From the IMG/VR virus record IMGVR_UViG_3300043568_002887, positions 1 to 64,000 of that record: 64,000 nt of DNA, one strand, 5' to 3'. The DNA is from a virus. This document shows, one piece after another, positions 37,753 through 48,357 of this stretch; the first letter of the stretch is position 1; each line of letters opens with the position of its first letter. Made by a program: the position numbers and the translations under genes. A model generated the notes under the pieces. The model saw only the letters and a program-made list of their open reading frames with translations, was not told the origin of the DNA and ran no database searches.

Positions 37753-38288
37753 CAGCAAAATTAATTAAAGATCATGATGAGTATATGCTTATTAATGATG
37801 AAAGATTTGTTATTGCAACAACAGATATAAATATGCTTAACACAACAGATAAAATGAAGTTATCTAAACAAAACTGTGATGAGATATTTGGAGTAGTTGA
37901 TGTTAATATGATTACTTCTCTTTTAAGAAAAGAATTTGAAGTTCGTTTTAATATAGAAGCACCTGAACCAAAAATACAAGGTGGGTATTGGGATAGAGGT
38001 TTAGATTATCAATGTGGTGTTATTAGCGGATTTAATAAAGCAATAGAGTTGAATAAAGACAAGGTGTTTACTTTGGAAGATATGAGGAAAGCATATTATG
38101 TAGGTTATGAAGATGGTAAGAGTGGTGCAACATTTTTTCAACAACTTATCCAATCCCTTCAACAACCAACAGAAATTGAAGTGATTATTGAGATGGAACT
38201 AAACATGAACGGTAAAAATGCAATTGACAGGTCAATGTATATTCCAAAACTTGACTCAGAAGGATGTTTAATACTTAAAAGAATTTAA
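37749..38288 (+). CDS. Hypothetical accessory protein
   Basis: The 179-residue protein has a short beta-type N-terminus (KLIKDHDEYMLIND), then GGYWDRGLDYQ, then GFNKAIELNKDKVFTLEDMRKAYYVGYEDG, a helical pair that I associate with small Bacteroidetes phage and prophage proteins. It ends with a segment around IEVIIEMELNMNG. No catalytic residues are recognised. Codon choice looks somewhat different from its neighbours (more GGT and AGA), so it may be a recently acquired gene. It is coupled to the UV endonuclease by an ATGA overlap. Confidence 0.6.
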   Translation: MTAKLIKDHDEYMLINDERFVIATTDINMLNTTDKMKLSKQNCDEIFGVVDVNMITSLLRKEFEVRFNIEAPEPKIQGGYWDRGLDYQCGVISGFNKAIELNKDKVFTLEDMRKAYYVGYEDGKSGATFFQQLIQSLQQPTEIEVIIEMELNMNGKNAIDRSMYIPKLDSEGCLILKRI

Positions 38289-38289
38289 A

Positions 38290-38538
38290 ATGAAAAGAGT
38301 CACCTGTATAAACGATAAAAACTTACCTGAAGGTGCTCACGTAGTTGCCGGAGAAGAATACGAAGTAGAAAATGAGTATCATAATGCACTAGACCAAAGG
38401 GTATACATTATCAAAGGACTTATCAATGAGGGTATGACTAAGCTGGGTATGCGATGGATTGGTTACGATGCTACTCGATTTAGAGTTACTGAAGACTCTA
38501 AAGCAACTAAAAAAGAATATGAATTTGCACTAAACTAA
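38290..38538 (+). CDS. Small hypothetical protein
   Basis: The 82-residue protein begins MKRVTCINDKNLPEGAHVV and reads as a small beta barrel with EYEVENEYH and IKGLINEG segments, similar in style to phage SH3-like proteins of unknown role. It lies 1 nt after the preceding stop in a tight early-type run. Confidence 0.6.
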   Translation: MKRVTCINDKNLPEGAHVVAGEEYEVENEYHNALDQRVYIIKGLINEGMTKLGMRWIGYDATRFRVTEDSKATKKEYEFALN

Positions 38539-38539
38539 T

Positions 38540-39049
38540 ATGGGAACTAATTTTTATAGAATACCTACTCATGCTGAAATGCTTGAGAAAAAAAGGAAAC
38601 TTCAGGAGAGGATAGAAGCATTAGATATTTCGCCAGGAACAATTGAGAGAGGCTTTTGCACGCTAGAAAATAGTGAATCTGAATGGGAGTACCATTCCCC
38701 TTGGAGTGAGTTTATTGAGGAAACTTCAATTCACCTAGGTAAACGCAGCATGGGCTGGCGATTCTGTTGGAATTTCAATAAAGAAAAATATTACCGAAAC
38801 AAGGAGGAGCTCTTAGCATTTATCCGAAGCGGTCGAGTGGTTGATGAGTATGGAGCAGAGGAAGATATCGAAGAGTTTATCGAGATGGCTTTTAGTTGGG
38901 GCGAACCTGATGGACACATCTATAATCAAGCATATCTTGACCATATGAAAAACGAGGGCTATCATCGAGATCCTGGATATGATCAATCCAAATACTTTGA
39001 TCATATCATAGATGGACTTAGGGTGTCTACTTCAACTGAATTTAGTTAA
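38540..39049 (+). CDS. Conserved phage protein of unknown function
   Basis: The 169-residue protein starts MGTNFYRIP and contains IHLGKRSMGWRFCWNF at about residues 64-79, a combination that recurs in small phage proteins of unknown function. A helical basic segment near 12-30 and a long acidic C-terminal half follow. There is no membrane segment or known catalytic motif. It is 1 nt after its neighbour. Confidence 0.62.
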   Translation: MGTNFYRIPTHAEMLEKKRKLQERIEALDISPGTIERGFCTLENSESEWEYHSPWSEFIEETSIHLGKRSMGWRFCWNFNKEKYYRNKEELLAFIRSGRVVDEYGAEEDIEEFIEMAFSWGEPDGHIYNQAYLDHMKNEGYHRDPGYDQSKYFDHIIDGLRVSTSTEFS

Positions 39050-39063
39050 AAAAAATAAGTAAT

Positions 39064-39684
39064 ATGGAAATTAAATTTGCAGACACATTCTTTAAATCAT
39101 TAGAGAGAATGGTAAATCGTCAAAAATGGTATTGGAAGACTTGGGATTTCCTTCGTTACGACCTACATAATGGAGTCAAAAATATCTTCTTTTTCTGGAA
39201 GGTAATTTGGAACTACCGCTCATGGGACTCAAGCTTTCAAATGAGAATCCTAGCTCGTTCTCTTGAACCACTTGCTCATACATTGGAGCACCATGGAAAC
39301 GAAGTAGATGGACCTAGATTAAAAAAAGTAGCCAAAATCAAGAGAGCTATCGAGATCCTAAGCAGACAATCAACTGATGACTATATTGATTTAGCTGAAG
39401 AGACTTTAGGATATAAGGTAGATCTTTCATATGGAATCTTTGGAGATAATGATGAAGAGGATCAACCTGCTAGCATTAAGGAGATGAATAGTAAAATCTA
39501 CGCTTTGTCTCGTGAACTTGAAGAAAAGGAATGGAAAGAACTTTGGACAATCTTTAATGGTCAAGAACACTCTCATTATATAATGCTCTTAGATAAAGCT
39601 AAGTCTCAAAATGTTGATCTAGAATCAGAAGACCTTTGGGATAAATGGTTTGATGGATCAGGCATGAAAGGCTGGTGGGATTAA
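39064..39684 (+). CDS. Hypothetical helical protein
   Basis: The 206-residue protein is predominantly helical, rich in Trp and charged residues (RQKWYWKTWDFLRYDL near 19-34; ELEEKEWKELWTIFNG near 160-175), with a final WDKWFDGSGMKGWWD. It has no transmembrane helix despite the many Trp. The family is not recognised. It belongs to the early-type run of small genes. Confidence 0.58.
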   Translation: MEIKFADTFFKSLERMVNRQKWYWKTWDFLRYDLHNGVKNIFFFWKVIWNYRSWDSSFQMRILARSLEPLAHTLEHHGNEVDGPRLKKVAKIKRAIEILSRQSTDDYIDLAEETLGYKVDLSYGIFGDNDEEDQPASIKEMNSKIYALSRELEEKEWKELWTIFNGQEHSHYIMLLDKAKSQNVDLESEDLWDKWFDGSGMKGWWD

Positions 39685-39702
39685 TAAACTAAAACTAAAA
39701 AT

Positions 39703-39954
39703 ATGAAACTTTTAAAATTAAATTGGCAACTCATTGGATTATTACTAATTGTATTTTCTTTATTTGGAGGACTGTTATATGGTTACAATAAGAAATCAAA
39801 AGAGTGCGACTTAGTCGTTTTTGTCAAAGACCAACTCTCAATTGATGCAAGAAACGTAAATCACTATAGTAATGGATTTACTTCAATTGAGCTATGTAAT
39901 GGTAAGACTGACATATATCCTAGCAGTATGATAATTAAAGTAGTAGAAAAATGA
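39703..39954 (+). CDS. Small membrane-anchored protein
   Basis: The 83-residue protein has one hydrophobic helix (LIGLLLIVFSLFGGLLYGY, about residues 11-29) preceded by basic residues and followed by a Lys-rich turn. This predicts an N-in anchor with a short periplasmic beta domain containing two Cys. Its stop overlaps the next small membrane gene (ATGA). Function unknown. An inner/outer spanin pair was considered, but there is no lipobox or coiled coil. Confidence 0.55.
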   Translation: MKLLKLNWQLIGLLLIVFSLFGGLLYGYNKKSKECDLVVFVKDQLSIDARNVNHYSNGFTSIELCNGKTDIYPSSMIIKVVEK

Positions 39955-40073
39955 AACTTTTAGTAGTGGCCTCAGTTCTAATAATAGTAGCAGTCAAACT
40001 TACCGCTTTACTTATAATGAAATTTTCAAATAGAGTAATGGATGAGGCTGACGAATTAGATAATCAAGAATAA
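39951..40073 (+). CDS. Very small single-pass membrane protein (40 residues)
   Basis: ATG at 39951 overlaps the previous TGA. The product begins MKLLVVASVLIIVAVKL, continues with a hydrophobic helix to about residue 23, and ends with the acidic tail MDEADELDNQE. Position, overlap and clean membrane profile make it credible despite its size. It may pair with the preceding membrane protein; the function is unknown. Confidence 0.5.
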   Translation: MKLLVVASVLIIVAVKLTALLIMKFSNRVMDEADELDNQE

Positions 40074-40082
40074 ATTTAAACT

Positions 40083-40800
40083 ATGTATACACCCGCCGAA
40101 TTAGCAAAAGTCGTATTTTTTGATCTAGAAACAGCATCAGAATACGCAACACTAGACGATCTTGCCCTAAACAAACCAAAAATGGCTGAGCTCTGGTCAA
40201 AACGTTGTGAATATCTTCGTTCCAGATTTGAAGAGAACCGAGACATGACTGACGAAGAGTTATATCAAGCAAAAGCAGCCCTGACTCCAGAGTTTGCTAG
40301 GATAGTCTGTGCAACATTCGGTCGATTGACTTTTGTTGGAGAGGATCCTAATGTGATCTTAAAGAGTTATTGTTCAGAGCATGAAGATGAAGTACTTAAT
40401 GGAATTCAAAAAGTATTTGATAAGTTTGCTGCTCTTAAATTTTCAGGCCATAATATTAAAAGATTCGATGTACCGATGATGTGTAAACGTCTCTTAATTC
40501 ACGGAAGATCCCTACCTAAAGGACTTCAGGTGACCAATTTAAAACCTTGGGAAATGCCATTTATCGATACTTCTGAAGTATGGAGTTTTGGTGCATGGCA
40601 AGAGGGATTTGTTTCTCTTGAATTATTAGTTACGTCAATTGGTCTTGAGACTCCAAAAGGAGATATCAAAGGCGAAGAGGTAAGCCGAGTATTTTGGCAA
40701 GATGGGGATACTCAAAGAATTGCTGAATATTGCCAACGCGATGTTTTTGCTGGAATTCAAACTCTTTTAAAACTTTCAGGACTTCCTGTAGTAGAAGAGT

Positions 40801-40817
<17 letters not shown>
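40083..40817 (+). CDS. DnaQ-like 3'-5' exonuclease (DEDDy, PolB-exo type)
   Basis: The 244-residue protein has the three exonuclease motifs: FFDLET at residues 12-17, SGHNIKRFDVPM at about 121-132 and EYCQRDV near 218-224, where Tyr and Asp fit the DEDDy class. It resembles the stand-alone exonucleases related to the proofreading domain of family B polymerases. Since gp43 in this phage already has an exonuclease domain, this one probably acts in repair or host DNA degradation. It overlaps the next nuclease gene by 17 nt. Confidence 0.78.
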
Positions 40818-43211
<2,394 letters not shown>

Positions 43212-43232
43212 GGCCAACCGATATTAAAAAGT

Positions 43233-43258
43233 AAAAGAGATAGGAAACTATCTCTTTT
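43233..43258 (+). terminator. Rho-independent terminator after groEL
   Basis: An 11-bp perfect stem, AAAAGAGATAG / CTATCTCTTTT, with a GAAA tetraloop is followed by further T residues. It ends the groEL transcript. Confidence 0.85.
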
Positions 43259-43317
43259 TTTGTTTTTTGTAAAAACTTTATCCACAAACAGGTGTATAAA
43301 TTATAAATTAATTCGCA

Positions 43318-44475
43318 ATGACAACTATTGATCAATTCACAACATTAGGTAAATACAATACACGTGTTAACCTTACCGCAGAAGATAAAAAAGCCGGCGT
43401 TAAAATCTATTGCCATGAGCCATATGCACAAGAGCTATATGATCTAATGAATAGATATGAAAAAACTGGTGAAATCTCAGCAAAAGACCTACAGGAAAGC
43501 GGTGTATATCGTGTACAAGCAAATATTATCTCTTTCCAAGATAAACTCATTCACGCAGAAGAGATAACTTCTAAAACACCAATTATTATTCCTTTTAGAG
43601 AATACTCAAAAGATATTGAGACGCTTTCTAAAGGAGAAGATCGAGAGTTTTTAATCATGGTTTACAAATCAACTAAATTTGGTGAAAACTATGGATCTGA
43701 AAGAAAAGCACTATCCATCTCATACAAACAGGATCTATTTACTAATCTTGCTGAGAACAAATGGTTTGATGTAACGATTACTAAACTAATTAAAGGAGGT
43801 TACCTTGCTCTTTATAACAAAGAGATTGAGTGTTTTATTCCAGGTTCACATGCAGCAGCAAACGTAGTTCATAACTTTAATGATATGTTAAACAAGACAT
43901 TGACTGTAATGGTTGACAACTATGATCAAGCAAATGACCTATTCATTCTTTCGTATAAGAAATATGTCACTCATTCAATGCCTACAATGATTGAGAATCT
44001 TGAATTCAATCGAGAATACGCCGGTACTCTTACTAATAAACCATATGACTTTGGTGTATTTGTTGAGATAGATGGATATTTTACTGGTCTTGTACATCAA
44101 ACTGAATTTGATGATTATGAGACAATCAAACGAACTTTACGAACTGGCGATTCACTTAATGTATATGTAAAAGATATTACATCAAAAGGCGGACAATTTA
44201 GAATAGTCCTTACTCTAAATCCAGAAAGTGTCAATACTGAAAAATTAGCATGGCAACAACTTAGAGAAAAAACTGAGTCTCGACGCTTTGCATACGAAGT
44301 TAACACTAAGAAAAATTCTATTTCAATCGATATTGATGGTGAAAACTATGAAGTATCTCTAAAAAGAAAAGATCTTGAAAATAACATAAATCGTTTTCCG
44401 TATGTTAAGGTTTCTAAAGTAGATATCCTAAATAAGAGCTTAAAATTTGAATTTGTTGAAGACTCTGAAAATTAA
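43318..44475 (+). CDS. S1-domain RNA-binding protein (ribosomal protein S1-like)
   Basis: The 385-residue protein contains at least one clear S1 OB-fold at about residues 226-296: EYAGTLTNKPYDFGVFVEI, GYFTGLVHQTE, then GDSLNVYVKDI. A second, less exact one lies at about 148-218 (WFDVTITKLIKGGYLALYN, ECFIPGSH, NKTLTVMVDNYD). This is the arrangement in ribosomal protein S1. S1 loads mRNA on ribosomes, which matters in Bacteroidetes where Shine-Dalgarno pairing is rare. It has its own gap after a terminator and so probably its own promoter. It likely acts on phage mRNA translation or RNA stability (inference). Confidence 0.75.
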   Translation: MTTIDQFTTLGKYNTRVNLTAEDKKAGVKIYCHEPYAQELYDLMNRYEKTGEISAKDLQESGVYRVQANIISFQDKLIHAEEITSKTPIIIPFREYSKDIETLSKGEDREFLIMVYKSTKFGENYGSERKALSISYKQDLFTNLAENKWFDVTITKLIKGGYLALYNKEIECFIPGSHAAANVVHNFNDMLNKTLTVMVDNYDQANDLFILSYKKYVTHSMPTMIENLEFNREYAGTLTNKPYDFGVFVEIDGYFTGLVHQTEFDDYETIKRTLRTGDSLNVYVKDITSKGGQFRIVLTLNPESVNTEKLAWQQLREKTESRRFAYEVNTKKNSISIDIDGENYEVSLKRKDLENNINRFPYVKVSKVDILNKSLKFEFVEDSEN

Positions 44476-44625
44476 TTTTCAAAAGAGCTCAGCCCAAATG
44501 CAGGACAAGATAAATAACCAAGAACTAAACCAGTTCAATCTAGATTAAGACGGTAATTTAAAAAATTAACAATCGGCAACCCTGATAGTATTAGCAGCGT
44601 TGTCTAAAAAAACAAGTAAAAAAAT
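44476..44625 (+). promoter_or_regulatory. 150-nt leader before nrdB with GATAAATAA and short hairpins
   Basis: The gap contains GATAAATAA at 44509-44517, 108 nt before nrdB, much farther than other late-type sites. It also contains a possible hairpin GAACT-AAACC-AGTTC just after it and the palindrome ATCTAGAT. The long leader could carry a regulatory RNA structure controlling ribonucleotide reductase. I see no known riboswitch consensus. Confidence 0.4.
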
Positions 44626-45630
44626 ATGGCAAGTTCCCTTTTTAAAGAACGAATCGAATATAAACCCTTTGAATATCCAATATATTACACTGAAGGTTGG
44701 CTACTACAAGCACAAGCATTTTGGCTACATACTGAGATCTCAATGCAAGGTGATATTAAAGATTGGAATGAAAATTTAACCCCTGCTGAAAAAAACCTAG
44801 TTGGTAATATTCTTTTAGGTTTTGCTCAAACTGAATGTGCAGTAAGTGATTATTGGACAGGTATGGTTACTAAGTGGTTTCCTAAATATGAAATCAAGCA
44901 AATGGCAATGATATTTGGTTCGCAAGAGACAATACATGCAGTTGCCTATTCTTACCTAAACGAAACCCTAGGATTAGATGATTTTAAAGCATTTATGCAT
45001 GAACCTACAATTGCTGCTAAATTTGAATTTTTATTATCTACAGCTAGCGATTATACTCATATTGATCTAGCTGATTCATCAGATGCCCGTAGAGATGTGG
45101 CAAAGTCACTTGCTATATTTTCCGCATTTGCTGAAGGAGTATCCCTCTACTCGTCCTTTGCTGTCCTATATTCTTTTCAAATGAGAAATTTCTTAAAAGG
45201 AATAGGTCAGCAAATGAAATGGTCAGTTAGAGATGAATCGCTTCACTCTAAAATGGGTTGCCAGTTATTTAGACATATGTGCGATGAATATCCTGAACTT
45301 CGAGAATCTGTTCAAGCACAAGTAGAAGAAGCAGCAACATTAATGGTAGATATGGAGCTTAATTTTATTGATAAGATGTTTGAAATGGGAGATCTTGAGA
45401 ATCTTAAAGCTGAAAATCTAAAAGATTTTATCAAGAAGAGAGCAAATGAAAAACTAAATGAATTAGGATACGAGTCTATTTTTCAATATAGCGAAGATTC
45501 AGCGTCAGAACTTGATTGGTTTTATCACCTTACTGGCGGACATACTCATACTGACTTCTTTGCAATTCGCCCTACAGATTACGCTAAAGCTGGAGAAAAT
45601 GAAAACTGGTCAGAAGAAGAACTCTGGTAA
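44626..45630 (+). CDS. nrdB: Ribonucleotide reductase class I beta subunit (NrdB)
   Basis: The 334-residue protein makes the radical used by NrdA. Metal ligands align as Glu70 (AQTEC), Glu101 and His104 (ETIH), Glu170 (FAEGVSLY), Glu204 and His207 (DESLH). The radical tyrosine is present: Tyr108, four residues after His104 as in E. coli Tyr122. The first ligand is Glu where E. coli has Asp84, at the same spacing of 31 to the ETIH Glu. The C-terminal ENEDNW-like acidic tail (ENWSEEELW) is suitable for binding NrdA. It overlaps the small ORF before nrdA. Confidence 0.93.
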   Translation: MASSLFKERIEYKPFEYPIYYTEGWLLQAQAFWLHTEISMQGDIKDWNENLTPAEKNLVGNILLGFAQTECAVSDYWTGMVTKWFPKYEIKQMAMIFGSQETIHAVAYSYLNETLGLDDFKAFMHEPTIAAKFEFLLSTASDYTHIDLADSSDARRDVAKSLAIFSAFAEGVSLYSSFAVLYSFQMRNFLKGIGQQMKWSVRDESLHSKMGCQLFRHMCDEYPELRESVQAQVEEAATLMVDMELNFIDKMFEMGDLENLKAENLKDFIKKRANEKLNELGYESIFQYSEDSASELDWFYHLTGGHTHTDFFAIRPTDYAKAGENENWSEEELW

Positions 45631-45769
45631 ATTAACACCACTTGGTGAATATTGTCGCATGTTAGACGAGGCTGGGAAACGTAGTCCAGCTTCATGGATT
45701 ATTGTCTCTCCTAGAATAGCAGAAGAATTAAACAAATTAACGAATAATAAAGAAGATGGAAGAAAATAA
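45599..45769 (+). CDS. Small ORF bridging nrdB and nrdA (56 residues)
   Basis: ATG 45599 overlaps the nrdB end by 32 nt and the stop at 45769 overlaps nrdA by 14 nt. This leaves no gap in an otherwise 125-nt space. The product contains LGEYCRMLDEAGKRSPASW and IIVSPRIAEELNKL, a well-formed helix-strand-helix composition. I do not recognise the family; the single Cys does not fit glutaredoxin (no CxxC). The tight overlaps argue it is translated. Confidence 0.5.
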   Translation: MKTGQKKNSGKLTPLGEYCRMLDEAGKRSPASWIIVSPRIAEELNKLTNNKEDGRK

Positions 45770-47561
45770 AATAAACCAAGGAGAATCACTAGGTTGGGAA
45801 ATAGGCGTTCACTTTCCAGTATGGGCAAATACTGAAGTATACGTTAAAACAGTATCTAGGGGATACTTACTTGAGGGTGAAACACCTAAAGACGCTTATT
45901 GGAGAGTATCAACATCTATTGCAAAGAGACTTCGTAAGCCAGAAATGGCATCTAAGTTTTTTGACTATATGTGGAAAGGATGGTTAAATTTAGCCACCCC
46001 AGTATTTTCAAACACTGGAACAGAGCGCGGTCTTCCTATTTCATGTTTTGGTATTGATGTTGCAGATTCTATTGCAGACATCGGCGGTAAAAACTTAGAG
46101 CTTATGCTCTTAGCTAAACATGGCGGAGGAGTTGGAGTTGGTGTAAATCAAATAAGACCAGCCGGATCCACTATTTCTCAAAATGGTACATCTGACGGGC
46201 TTGTTCCTTTCTGTAAAATATACGATTCCTCTGTTCTTGCAACTAATCAAGGAAACGTTCGTAGAGGCGCTGCTTCTGTAAATATGGATATTGAACATGG
46301 AGACTTTTGGGATTGGCTAGAAATTAGAGAACCTAAAGGAGATATTAATCGACAGTGTTTAAATCTTCATCAATGTGTTGTTGTATCTGATGACTTTATG
46401 CAAAAACTAGAGCATGGTGATAAAGAATCGCGTCGCAGATGGACAGCAGTTTTAAGAAAACGTAAATCTAGTGGTGAACCATATATTATGTATAAAGGAA
46501 ACGTTAATCGTCAAAATCCTGAAGCATATAAAAAGAACGGCCTTAAAGTCTATATGACTAATATCTGTAGTGAAATCACTCTACATACTGATGAAAATCA
46601 CTCATTTGTATGTTGCCTATCCTCCTTAAATCTTGCAAAATATGAAGAGTGGAAAGATACTGACCTAATCTACACTGCAACATGGTTCTTAGATGGAGTT
46701 CTTGAAGAGTTTATTCAGAGAGCAAAATACATGAGAGGCTTTGAAAATTCTGTTCGATCTGCCGAAAAAGGTAGAGCTCTGGGTTTAGGTGTATTAGGCT
46801 GGCATACTTATTTACAAAATAAAAATATCCCATTTGATTCCTTACCTGCTCAATTTGAGACTCGTAAAATATTCTCGCAGCTTAAAATTGAAAGCGAACG
46901 TGCAAGTAGAGATATGGCACGGGAATATGGAGAACCCCTATGGTGTGTTGGCACTGGCATGAGAAACTCTCATCAACGAGCAGTAGCTCCAACCGTTTCA
47001 AATTCTAAGCTTTCTGGTAATGTATCAGCCGGTATTGAACCATGGGCGGCAAATGTTTTTACCGAGCAAACAGCTAAAGGAACATTTATTCGTAAGAATC
47101 CATCACTGGAAAAAGTCCTTGAGAAGTTAGGATACGATACTAAAGAAACATGGGATCAAATATTATCAGATGGGGGATCTGTACAGGATCTAGAATTTAT
47201 GGATAACTATAGAGTAAAATTAGGAGAGACTGGAAATCCTATTACTCTAAGTAAATTCAACAAACTCCCAGAAATAGACCAGTCTACCTATATTCCACTA
47301 AAGGATGTATACCTTACCTTTAAAGAATTAAATCAATTAGAATTAGTTCGTCAAGCTGGAATACGTCAACAATACATTGACCAGTCAGTTTCTTTAAATC
47401 TTGCTTTCCCTACTGAAGCTGAACCTAAATTTATTAATCAAGTTCACCTAGAAGCATATCAGTCTGGAATTAAGACACTTTATTACATGCGAACTGAATC
47501 AGTATTACGTGGAGATATCTCAGCTAGAGCAATGGTTGACTGCTTAAGCTGTGACGGGTAA
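45756..47561 (+). CDS. nrdA: Ribonucleotide reductase class I alpha subunit (NrdA) without ATP cone
   Basis: NrdA reduces ribonucleotides to deoxyribonucleotides. The 601-residue protein has Cys97 (LPISCFG), the N-x-C-x-E active-site motif at Asn269/Cys271/Glu273, the partner Cys at 286 or 287 (FVCCLSS), the radical-transfer pair in TLYYMRT and C-terminal redox Cys596/Cys599 (CLSC). Only about 80 residues precede the NLATPVFSN motif, so the N-terminal ATP-cone that lets dATP switch the enzyme off is absent. That fits a phage needing high dNTP supply. A terminator follows the gene. Confidence 0.93.
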   Translation: MEENKINQGESLGWEIGVHFPVWANTEVYVKTVSRGYLLEGETPKDAYWRVSTSIAKRLRKPEMASKFFDYMWKGWLNLATPVFSNTGTERGLPISCFGIDVADSIADIGGKNLELMLLAKHGGGVGVGVNQIRPAGSTISQNGTSDGLVPFCKIYDSSVLATNQGNVRRGAASVNMDIEHGDFWDWLEIREPKGDINRQCLNLHQCVVVSDDFMQKLEHGDKESRRRWTAVLRKRKSSGEPYIMYKGNVNRQNPEAYKKNGLKVYMTNICSEITLHTDENHSFVCCLSSLNLAKYEEWKDTDLIYTATWFLDGVLEEFIQRAKYMRGFENSVRSAEKGRALGLGVLGWHTYLQNKNIPFDSLPAQFETRKIFSQLKIESERASRDMAREYGEPLWCVGTGMRNSHQRAVAPTVSNSKLSGNVSAGIEPWAANVFTEQTAKGTFIRKNPSLEKVLEKLGYDTKETWDQILSDGGSVQDLEFMDNYRVKLGETGNPITLSKFNKLPEIDQSTYIPLKDVYLTFKELNQLELVRQAGIRQQYIDQSVSLNLAFPTEAEPKFINQVHLEAYQSGIKTLYYMRTESVLRGDISARAMVDCLSCDG

Positions 47562-47584
47562 AATCAAATTAAAATAAATACCAC

Positions 47585-47613
47585 AGCAGCAAATTACTTT
47601 TGCTGCTTTTTTG
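47585..47613 (+). terminator. Rho-independent terminator after nrdA
   Basis: Stem AGCAGCAAA (47585-47593) pairs with TTTGCTGCT (47599-47607) and is followed by a T-run. It separates the nrd operon from the late-type genes that follow. Confidence 0.85.
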
Positions 47614-47617
47614 TTTA

Positions 47618-47626
47618 GATAAATAA
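47618..47626 (+). promoter_or_regulatory. Candidate late promoter (GATAAATAA)
   Basis: GATAAATAA starts just after the nrdA terminator and ends 16 nt before the ATG at 47643. It would express the three putative internal head proteins late. Confidence 0.65.
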
Positions 47627-47642
47627 TAAAAAATCTATTTTC

Positions 47643-47876
47643 ATGTTTAGTTTCAACCAATTTGTAAATGAAAGTAAAGATCATGAATTTGAATCTATTG
47701 AAAAGGGCGATCTTGTTAGATATGCAGCTACTCGATTTGAGGTAAAGAAAGTTAACGATGGTTCAATTGTTCTTGCTGGTAAAAATAGTGATGTTAAAGT
47801 TAATAAGAATATGTGGAAACAACGAAATGGAATCATTATAGAAAAAAAGAAAGACTCTAATAAAGATGAAAAATAA
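47643..47876 (+). CDS. Putative internal head protein with capsid-targeting start
   Basis: The 77-residue protein begins MFSFNQFVNES. T4 internal proteins start with a ten-residue capsid-targeting sequence of the form MKTYQEFIAE that is removed after Glu by the prohead protease. The aromatic-x-x-F-x-x-E spacing here matches. The remainder is a small basic/beta domain (DLVRYAATRFEVKKVNDGSI) resembling a KOW/SH3-type fold. It is behind a late-type promoter and overlaps the next gene by 11 nt. Packaging is inferred, not shown. Confidence 0.6.
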   Translation: MFSFNQFVNESKDHEFESIEKGDLVRYAATRFEVKKVNDGSIVLAGKNSDVKVNKNMWKQRNGIIIEKKKDSNKDEK

Positions 47877-48357
47877 ACATATTCGTAAGTATTCAGAATT
47901 TATTATTGAACAGGACCTAGGAATGCCTACTATGCCAGGAGCTCCAGCGGCACCAGTAAAGAAGGCAATCGAATATAAATTTCTATTTATGACTGGCCAA
48001 GATGATGTTGGAAATGGTCGTCGTAAATACCCAGATGGTAGTGTTGTAATAGAATACCCTTGTTATTCTATTGATGCAGAAAAACTAACGGCTTGGGCTC
48101 AAGAAAACATAATAGATTCCGATAAGAAAAAGTTAACTGGACCTGAAATAGAAGTTCGACAAAAAAGTCTAATTGATATTGTTAAGGGTGATCGTGTAAA
48201 TATTTCAAGTGAAGACTTACCATTTATTGAAAAACTAAAAAATGCATCTGCTTCAAATATTATAGCTAAGCAACTGCCTGATGTCACAGTAGTTTTTTCA
48301 AGTGATATGCCTACGACTGAAGACATTGATGTAACCTTCATAAAACATAAAAAGTAA
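47866..48357 (+). CDS. Putative internal head protein with capsid-targeting start
   Basis: The 163-residue protein begins with KYSEFIIEQD (residues 8-17), again aromatic-x-x-F-I-x-E, with a predicted cut after FIIE. A Met/Pro/Ala-rich linker follows (residues 20-33). A compact domain then includes FLFMTGQDDVGNGRRKYPDG and a long helical part ending in VTVVFSSDMPTTEDI. No known family was recognised. It is coupled to its neighbours by an 11-nt overlap upstream and a TAATG overlap downstream. Confidence 0.6.
   Translation: MKNKHIRKYSEFIIEQDLGMPTMPGAPAAPVKKAIEYKFLFMTGQDDVGNGRRKYPDGSVVIEYPCYSIDAEKLTAWAQENIIDSDKKKLTGPEIEVRQKSLIDIVKGDRVNISSEDLPFIEKLKNASASNIIAKQLPDVTVVFSSDMPTTEDIDVTFIKHKK

Noticed and set aside
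39703-40073. Spanin pair
   Set aside because: The first protein lacks a coiled coil, the second lacks a lipobox, and they sit in an early-type cluster away from lysis genes.
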